Origin: Lachnospiraceae bacterium
GTDB lineage: Bacteria; Bacillota_A; Clostridia; Lachnospirales; Lachnospiraceae
DNA length: 12,057 nucleotides
Reading direction: 5' to 3'
Assembly: GCA_017416055.1 (NCBI GenBank)
Contig: JAFQDI010000168.1
Location: 1-12,057, forward strand
Shown: piece after piece, positions 7,171-12,057 of the stretch
Numbering within the stretch: position 1 is the first letter of the stretch
Layout: the number at the start of each line of letters is the position of its first letter
Position numbers and translations under genes: made by a program
The notes under the pieces: model-generated
What the model saw: the letters and a program-made list of their open reading frames with translations, nothing else
Database searches by the model: none
What the model was told of the DNA's origin: nothing

Positions 7171-8577
7171 ATGAGCAGAGGAACAGCAAAATTAGGTTAT
7201 CGTGCAAAGAGAAGAAGACAGAAACGGATTATTATGGTGATATGTACTGTGATCGCGTTCCTTCTGGTATGTGCAGGCCTGTTGTTTTTAATTCAGGGCA
7301 AAGACGGATTGGATTGGTTTGGGAAAAATCCGGTGGAGTCTACCGGGGAGGAGCCCGGCAACGAATCGACGGGTGCAGAGGATACGACCGGTAATGGAGA
7401 GGAATCTACGGGGGAACCTACGGAAGAGTCCACAGAGGCACCGGAGAAACCGCTGACGATCGAAGATGTGTGGGCGAACGACACACGTGACGCGGTGGCA
7501 GCAAAGGGCGTGTATTTGAGCGCGACAGCAGCGGCGAGACAGAGTACATTGGAAGCAATCATTGAGTTGTTGGACACAACGGAGATCAATGCAGTAGTGA
7601 TCGATGTGAAGGATGATATCGGAAATCTGACGGTGGACTTGGGCATCCCTATGGCGAGAGAAGTGGGAGCAACCGTAGAATGTACCTTTACAAAGGATCA
7701 ATTTCAGGTAGTATTAAATACGTTGAAGGAGCACGGGGCATATTTGATTGCCCGTATTGCAGCTTTCCGTGATAATATTTTTGCACAGGCGAAGCAGGAC
7801 TGCAGTCTTTGGTGTAAAGCGGAATGGGGTGGAAAATTATATCATGACGGTATCTTTAGCGGCCGTCAGGGATATTATTGGCTTGAGCCGGACAACCCTA
7901 CCGTTCAGCAATATTTGCTGGACATCAGTCAGGCATGTGTAGATATGGGATTTGATGAGATCCAGTATGACTACGTACGTTTTCCTACCCACTACATCGG
8001 ACGCATTGAGCACTACGGCGGAACCGGTTATTACGTGGATGAAGCGATGACTATTTATAATACTGAGGCAGCACAGGTTCGTATTGACGCGGTGACTTCT
8101 TTTGTGGAGAAGGCTTGTAAGACGTTGGTTCCTCAGGGCGTGTTTGTATCCGCCGACGTTTACGGTATCATTATCAACAGTAACGAGGATGCCGGGAATG
8201 TAGGACAGGACTATGCAGAGCTGTCAAAATGGCTTGATTATATCTGCCCGATGGTATATCCCTCACACTATACCAGTCCGATTTACGGTGTAAAATATCC
8301 CGATACGGATCCTTATGCGATTGTAAAGGGTGCGATGACCGATTCGGTCTGGAAATTGGAGGAGCTAATAAATTCCGGCGAGCATTGTGCAATCGTGCGC
8401 GCCTGGATGCAGACATTTACAGCTGATTGGCTTGCAGAAGGAACTTATTTGGAATACGGCGGAGCTGAACTTCGCAAGCAGATCCAGGCAGTTTATGATG
8501 CAGGATACTCTGAGTGGATACTTTGGAACAGTTCCGGAAATTACAGTAAGTATCTGTCCGGAATTGAAGCGAAATAA
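7171..8577 (+). CDS. Membrane-anchored putative glycoside hydrolase (DUF4015 family)
   Basis: From ATG 7171 the product has 468 residues. A basic N-terminus (YRAKRRRQKR) precedes one hydrophobic segment at about 20-41, giving a signal-anchor that leaves the rest outside the cell. A linker rich in E, S, T, G and P runs from about 50 to 91, then a catalytic-type domain from about 105 to the C-terminus. Within it AKGVYLS (111-117), AVVIDVKDD (141-149), IQYDYVRFP (264-272) and VSADVYG (326-332) are characteristic of the putative glycosyl hydrolase domain DUF4015, predicted to be a TIM barrel. The acidic residues in these motifs are candidate catalytic positions, but I know of no firmly established substrate for the family. 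A surface polysaccharide or peptidoglycan-linked glycan is likely, given its location and the glucosaminidase next door. It appears to share an operon with the small Cys protein and ends at a strong terminator. Confidence 0.92.
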   Translation: MSRGTAKLGYRAKRRRQKRIIMVICTVIAFLLVCAGLLFLIQGKDGLDWFGKNPVESTGEEPGNESTGAEDTTGNGEESTGEPTEESTEAPEKPLTIEDVWANDTRDAVAAKGVYLSATAAARQSTLEAIIELLDTTEINAVVIDVKDDIGNLTVDLGIPMAREVGATVECTFTKDQFQVVLNTLKEHGAYLIARIAAFRDNIFAQAKQDCSLWCKAEWGGKLYHDGIFSGRQGYYWLEPDNPTVQQYLLDISQACVDMGFDEIQYDYVRFPTHYIGRIEHYGGTGYYVDEAMTIYNTEAAQVRIDAVTSFVEKACKTLVPQGVFVSADVYGIIINSNEDAGNVGQDYAELSKWLDYICPMVYPSHYTSPIYGVKYPDTDPYAIVKGAMTDSVWKLEELINSGEHCAIVRAWMQTFTADWLAEGTYLEYGGAELRKQIQAVYDAGYSEWILWNSSGNYSKYLSGIEAK

Positions 8578-8591
8578 GAGCAGATAAATGT

Positions 8592-8622
8592 GCGCTCTCA
8601 CAAAACAGTGGGAGCGCTTTTT
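8592..8622 (+). terminator. Intrinsic terminator after the DUF4015 gene
   Basis: A 10-bp stem, GCGCTCTCAC (8592-8601) with GTGGGAGCGC (8608-8617), has one G-T wobble and an AAAACA loop and is followed by five T residues at 8618-8622. It lies 14 bases after the stop codon. Confidence 0.9.
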
Positions 8623-8624
8623 AC

Positions 8625-8652
8625 TTGACAGAGAAGGCAGAACAGGTAAAAT
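8625..8652 (+). promoter_or_regulatory. Upstream sigma-A promoter for the glucosaminidase operon
   Basis: A consensus TTGACA at 8625-8630 and TAAAAT at 8647-8652 are spaced by 16 bases. The -35 box begins two bases after the terminator's T-tract. It would give a leader of about 120 bases. Confidence 0.7.
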
Positions 8653-8705
8653 AGATTTATCGATGGAAATGGCAGAAAAAGGTAGTTGTTTAGGGCGGGA
8701 AACAA

Positions 8706-8734
8706 TTGCAATTTATGGGGATTTCCGTTATAAT
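8706..8734 (+). promoter_or_regulatory. Second, proximal promoter for the glucosaminidase operon
   Basis: A perfect -10 TATAAT at 8729-8734 lies 17 bases after a weaker -35 TTGCAA at 8706-8711. A transcript starting near 8741 still includes the ATG at 8781 but not the upstream in-frame TTG and ATG codons (8706, 8715), which supports the later start. Confidence 0.55.
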
Positions 8735-8780
8735 AAAAGTTAACGGTTATGAATTGTTGCGAGTGACGAAAGGTAAATGG

Positions 8781-11600
8781 ATGAAATACGTTAGAAAGCT
8801 AAACATGAGACACTTGCTGTTGTTGTCAGTGCTTGTGCTGACGTTCTCGTTTTGCGGCGGATTGTATCTGTCTGCAACAGCATATGATGAGCGGAGTGCG
8901 ATTGTGTCATCTGACGGAGACCCGGTCAGTGTGAGAAAAGGTCCGGGTACATCGTATGCGAAGGTGGCGACATTACAGCATGGAGCCACTGTGACGATTA
9001 TCGGAGAAGATATGGCCAGCGATGGATCGAAATGGTATCAAATTCGGTTCACGCTTGAAGAATCTACAGATATCGGATATGTACATAGCTCTTATTTGAT
9101 TTATGACAGTTATATCGGTATTCCGGAGGATGCGTTACCGTCCTTTGAAGTTTTGTTGGAGGAGTTTCCTGAGAGTTATAAGGAATCGCTGCTGAGACTG
9201 TACGATATGTATCCCAACTGGAAATTTGTAGCGGTGGATACGGAATTGGACTGGAACACTGTACTTGCTGAGGAGAGTTCAAGGGGACGAAGCCTTGTCT
9301 GGTCGAGTTCGATTTCTTCGTGGAAATCGTTGGAAGATGGCGCATATGATTGGAACAATAGTGCATGGATCGCGATGGATGGACCGAATTGGGTGACGGC
9401 TTCCGAGGAGATCGTGGCACATTATCTCGATCCGAGAAATTATCTGAATGGTTCGATGATTTTTGCGTTTGCTGCACATGCGTACGATCAGGAGGCTCAG
9501 ACGATCGATGGTGTCAAGGCCATCATGTCCGGCACATTTATGGCGCAGGATTTTACTGAGGGAGAGACGACGTATTCCTACGCTGATGTATTGATGGAGG
9601 CAGCACAAAAATACGGGGTGAGTCCGTATGTGCTTGCGGCGATGATCCGAATTGAGATCGGAACCACGGGCATAAATGCCAGTATTACCGGAACAGAAGT
9701 GGGCTATGAGAGTCTTTACAATTATTACAATGTTGGTGCATACGCAGTACCGGGCATGACACCAAACCAGAGAGGCCTTTGGTGGGCTGCTGGTGCCGGA
9801 ACCGGAGAGAAAACCTACGGACGCCCCTGGGATAGCCGATATAAGGCACTGCTGGGTGGAGCAGAGTATTACGCGACGAATTATGTGGCGCGTGGTCAGA
9901 ATACGCTCTATCTGAAAAAGTTTAATGTTACCTCGAATAACACCTACAATCATCAGTACATGACCAATATTCAGGGCGCAGCCTCTGAGGCACATGCATA
10001 TTCCCGAGCATACAATGCAGAGGCAAAGCAGCAGAATTTGGTTTTCTATATTCCGGTCTATGACAATATGCCGGAGACAGCCTGCGAGAAGCCGACCAAA
10101 TACGGAAGTCCGAATAATAAGCTGGATTCGATCACAGTGGATGGGGTTGCAATCAAAGACTTTGATATGGACACAGATACCTATGTAGTGGAGGTTGATG
10201 CCCTGGCAACATCGGTAGCATTGGAAGCGGTAGCGAAGGACAGTACTGCAGTAATCACCGGGACCGGTATGGTGGACGTGGCTTTAGGAGAGCAGACATA
10301 CACGATCCTCTGCACGGCAGAGAATGGAGATGAGCGAACCTATACGGTGACATTGGTCCAGAAAGAAGATGCAGAGCTGAAAGAATTGAGTGTGTCTGCA
10401 GGAACACTTACGCCTGAGTTTAATGGAGATATTCTTGACTATAAAGTGATTATCTTAGAGGATCAGGCAGACATTTTTGTGACTGCTGTGCCTCGTAATG
10501 AGTTGGCAACCTTTGAGGTTCAAGGAGATGGGGAAGGACTTGTCGAAGGGAGCGAGATCACGATTGAAGTCATCGCGAAGGATGGTGAGACGACCAAAAT
10601 CTATCGTCTGACCGTGGAAAAGTACAGAGAACCGGAGACGGAACCGGATGATACCGGCTCGTCCGACAGCACGGAATCCGGCGGCGATACCGATCCCGAT
10701 AACAGCACAGAGTCTGGCGGCGATACCGACCCGGATGACAGCACAGAGTCCGGCGGCGATACCAATCCGGATGACAGCACAGAGTCCGGCGGCGATACCG
10801 ACCCGGATGACAGCACGGAGTCCGGCGGCGACACCGACCCGGATGACAGTACGGAGTCCGGCGGCGACACCGACCCGGATGACAGTACGGAGTCGGATGA
10901 CAGCACAGAAAGTGAGACAAAAACTACAATGTATGTTCTCTCCGATGTGTACGTGCGAAGTGGAGCCGGAACCGCTCATGGTATAATCGGAACACTTGTC
11001 AAAGGACAACAAGTGGTTGTTTTGGGAGAGTTTTCACCTGACCGTTGGGCGAAGATTGAGTATAACGGTGGAATCGGATATTGCTACGGAGAGTATCTTG
11101 GTGAGCGGAAGCCGGTAGAAACGGAGCCACCCACAGAAACCGATCCGCCGACGGAAGAGAAGAAAGAAGTCATTATTGATGCCGACTATACTCTTGGTGA
11201 AAATCATCATATCACCGGTATCACGGGATATCCGATGACAAAAGATGCGTTTTTGGCCGGACTGAATATTTCCAATGGAACTGTCGAAATCTACAAAGCA
11301 GACGGAGTTACTGCACTGGGAAATTCGGACGTGGTTGGAACCGGAGCATTGGTGAAGATATATGACCTTGACGGAAAGTTGTATGATACCTATACAGTGC
11401 TGATTTATGGGGATGTCAATGGAGATGGAAAAGTCGGCACGATGGATCTGATGATGGTTCGTCAGTGTTTAAAAAAGAAAATGGAGTTGTCAGATATAAA
11501 TTATCGTGCAGGAGATGTAAATAAAGATGGAACAATCAGTACGATGGATTTGATGATGATTCGACAGCACTTAAAATCAAGACTGGAACTGGAACAGTAA
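8781..11600 (+). CDS. Secreted beta-N-acetylglucosaminidase with SH3b, cadherin-like and dockerin domains
   Basis: The 939-residue protein is predicted to be exported and to cleave glycan strands of peptidoglycan. In order: signal peptide 1-34 (cleavage after SATA); SH3b about 38-107; glucosaminidase region about 115-440, with FPESYKESL and YPNWKF near its start, candidate catalytic E292 in AMIRIEIG, and YNYYNVGAY soon after; two cadherin-like beta-sandwich domains about 445-530 and 531-614; an acidic 12-residue repeat linker 629-711; a second SH3b about 715-776; a P/T/E linker; a beta-rich module about 796-876; and a type I dockerin at 877-939. ATG 8781 is chosen because it gives a proper signal peptide and AAAGG lies upstream; an earlier start at 8706 would overlap the promoter. 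The next gene, for a cohesin-like protein, begins 14 bases later, so this enzyme may be tethered rather than freely secreted. Confidence 0.94.
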   Translation: MKYVRKLNMRHLLLLSVLVLTFSFCGGLYLSATAYDERSAIVSSDGDPVSVRKGPGTSYAKVATLQHGATVTIIGEDMASDGSKWYQIRFTLEESTDIGYVHSSYLIYDSYIGIPEDALPSFEVLLEEFPESYKESLLRLYDMYPNWKFVAVDTELDWNTVLAEESSRGRSLVWSSSISSWKSLEDGAYDWNNSAWIAMDGPNWVTASEEIVAHYLDPRNYLNGSMIFAFAAHAYDQEAQTIDGVKAIMSGTFMAQDFTEGETTYSYADVLMEAAQKYGVSPYVLAAMIRIEIGTTGINASITGTEVGYESLYNYYNVGAYAVPGMTPNQRGLWWAAGAGTGEKTYGRPWDSRYKALLGGAEYYATNYVARGQNTLYLKKFNVTSNNTYNHQYMTNIQGAASEAHAYSRAYNAEAKQQNLVFYIPVYDNMPETACEKPTKYGSPNNKLDSITVDGVAIKDFDMDTDTYVVEVDALATSVALEAVAKDSTAVITGTGMVDVALGEQTYTILCTAENGDERTYTVTLVQKEDAELKELSVSAGTLTPEFNGDILDYKVIILEDQADIFVTAVPRNELATFEVQGDGEGLVEGSEITIEVIAKDGETTKIYRLTVEKYREPETEPDDTGSSDSTESGGDTDPDNSTESGGDTDPDDSTESGGDTNPDDSTESGGDTDPDDSTESGGDTDPDDSTESGGDTDPDDSTESDDSTESETKTTMYVLSDVYVRSGAGTAHGIIGTLVKGQQVVVLGEFSPDRWAKIEYNGGIGYCYGEYLGERKPVETEPPTETDPPTEEKKEVIIDADYTLGENHHITGITGYPMTKDAFLAGLNISNGTVEIYKADGVTALGNSDVVGTGALVKIYDLDGKLYDTYTVLIYGDVNGDGKVGTMDLMMVRQCLKKKMELSDINYRAGDVNKDGTISTMDLMMIRQHLKSRLELEQ
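10665..10913 (+). repeat. In-frame 36-bp tandem repeat (six full copies plus two partial)
   Basis: Six complete 36-bp units (10665-10880) encode near-identical DSTESGGDTDPD 12-mers, followed by two partial units to 10913. Neighbouring units share the same silent variants. Copies five and six differ at a single base, which suggests stepwise expansion by slippage or unequal recombination. The product is a flexible, acidic linker between the cadherin-like domains and the second SH3b domain. Confidence 0.95.
11409..11597 (+). other. Type I dockerin domain at the end of the glucosaminidase
   Basis: Two duplicated calcium-binding half-sites are seen, each followed by a helix: GDVNGDGKVGTMD-LMMVRQCL and GDVNKDGTISTMD-LMMIRQHL. 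Each loop has D at 1, N at 3, D at 5 and D at 12, as in the dockerin EF-hand-like loop. Loop positions 10-11, often specificity-determining, are T-M in both halves, so the domain is nearly symmetric and could in principle bind its cohesin in two orientations. Confidence 0.92.
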
Positions 11601-11602
11601 TC

Positions 11603-11608
11603 AGGAGG
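11603..11608 (+). promoter_or_regulatory. Consensus ribosome binding site for the GTG-started cohesin-like gene
   Basis: AGGAGG is spaced six bases from GTG 11615. It selects this GTG as the start of the last gene and lies just three bases after the glucosaminidase stop codon. Confidence 0.8.
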
Positions 11609-11614
11609 ATTAAG

Positions 11615-12057
11615 GTGAAAAGTTTAAAGAGGAAATGGATTAATCTGGGAGTGTTGCTGATACTTGTCGTAGGCTTAATTGGCAGTTCGTGGTTGTCTTT
11701 AATTGGTAAAGCGGCTAGTTGTACGTTTTCAGTATCTGGAGATGAAGTAGAAATTGGTGAGACGTTTACGTTGACTCTTTCCTGTACTGAAGAGGGTGCT
11801 ACACTGGTTACCTATATGGGAGATATTGTTTATGATCCTACCTATTTGGAATACCAGGGAGATGCATCTTCGCTGAAGAATATTGTTGAAAATGAGGGAT
11901 TTAAGGAGATTTCGCTGACATTCAAGGCGCTAAAAGCCGGAACAACGACTGTAAAATTTGAATTTACAGACAGTGCACTGGGTGAGACACCAGAAAACCC
12001 AATCGTGGAAATGACTGCAACTTCTAACCCGGGTACCGTCACGATTACTGAGCCCAC
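11615..12057 (+). CDS. Secreted cohesin-like domain protein (3' end cut by window)
   Basis: Reading from GTG 11615 the frame stays open to the window edge (147 complete codons seen). The first ~33 residues form a signal peptide: KSLKRKW, a hydrophobic core (LGVLLILVVGLIG), then a cleavage-like GKAA. The mature part has the beta-strand pattern of a cohesin-type domain: VSGDEVEIGETFTLTLSC, then VTYMGDIVYDPTYLEY, then LTFKALKAGTTTVKFEF. These match the family's usual features: a 'G-x-x-V-x-V-G' opening strand, a 'YDPxxLEY' strand and a late 'FKAxxAGTTT' strand. The C-terminal part, where a wall anchor or further modules would be, is not seen. Spacing of 14 bases behind a dockerin-bearing enzyme strongly suggests co-transcription and makes that enzyme the natural binding partner. 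Other cohesin-fold carbohydrate-binding or adhesion domains cannot be excluded. Confidence 0.82.
   Translation, partial: MKSLKRKWINLGVLLILVVGLIGSSWLSLIGKAASCTFSVSGDEVEIGETFTLTLSCTEEGATLVTYMGDIVYDPTYLEYQGDASSLKNIVENEGFKEISLTFKALKAGTTTVKFEFTDSALGETPENPIVEMTATSNPGTVTITEP

Noticed and set aside
8706..8780. Upstream TTG/ATG starts for the glucosaminidase
   Set aside because: The TTG coincides with a likely -35 box and the ATG at 8715 lies between the -35 and -10 boxes; the extension would also bury the signal peptide. ATG 8781 is downstream of the predicted transcription start.
10665..10913. 36-bp repeats considered as a CRISPR array
   Set aside because: Units are directly adjacent with no spacers, keep the reading frame, and sit inside a secreted protein's linker; antisense frames here are by-products of the repeat.
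11409..12057. Evidence for a full cellulosome locus
   Set aside because: Only one dockerin and one partial cohesin-like domain are seen, with no cellulase, xylanase or cellulose-binding module; the enzyme is a peptidoglycan glucosaminidase.

Overview
The window looks like chromosomal DNA from a Gram-positive, anaerobic Clostridia bacterium, most likely Lachnospiraceae. This is an inference from several signs: strong GGAGG-type ribosome binding sites, sigma-A promoters with TTGACA/TATAAT boxes, an oxygen-sensitive NrdG-like radical SAM protein, a DUF4015-type surface glycosidase, and a secreted glucosaminidase with SH3b, cadherin-like and dockerin modules. All genes are on the + strand. No mobile element, tRNA, rRNA or CRISPR array was seen.

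Region 1 (1-6821) is one tightly packed run of six genes ending at a clear intrinsic terminator. It encodes two diverged tandem paralogues with long N-terminal coiled coils, a non-canonical Hsp70-type ATPase, a third coiled-coil protein, a small double-CxxC zinc-ribbon protein, and an NrdG-like radical SAM protein. The Hsp70 start overlaps the preceding gene by 11 bases, and its stop overlaps the next start by one base. None of the six has a visible signal peptide or membrane segment, so a cytoplasmic assembly is likely. I recognise the families of the Hsp70 and radical SAM members but not the system as a whole. This is the best candidate here for an undescribed system. Its left boundary is not seen, because the first reading frame is open to the window edge.

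Region 2 (6822-8622) starts with a near-consensus promoter. It drives a 63-residue cysteine-containing protein of unknown function and then a membrane-anchored DUF4015-type putative glycoside hydrolase, and it ends at a second intrinsic terminator.

Region 3 (8623-12057) has two candidate promoters, then a 939-residue secreted glucosaminidase ending in a type I dockerin. Fourteen bases later comes a gene, cut by the window edge, for a secreted protein whose first domain resembles a cohesin. Together they suggest that a peptidoglycan hydrolase is held at the cell surface by a dockerin-cohesin contact encoded in the same operon. The main intergenic stretches (6766-6926 and 8578-8780) are accounted for by terminators, promoters and short leaders.
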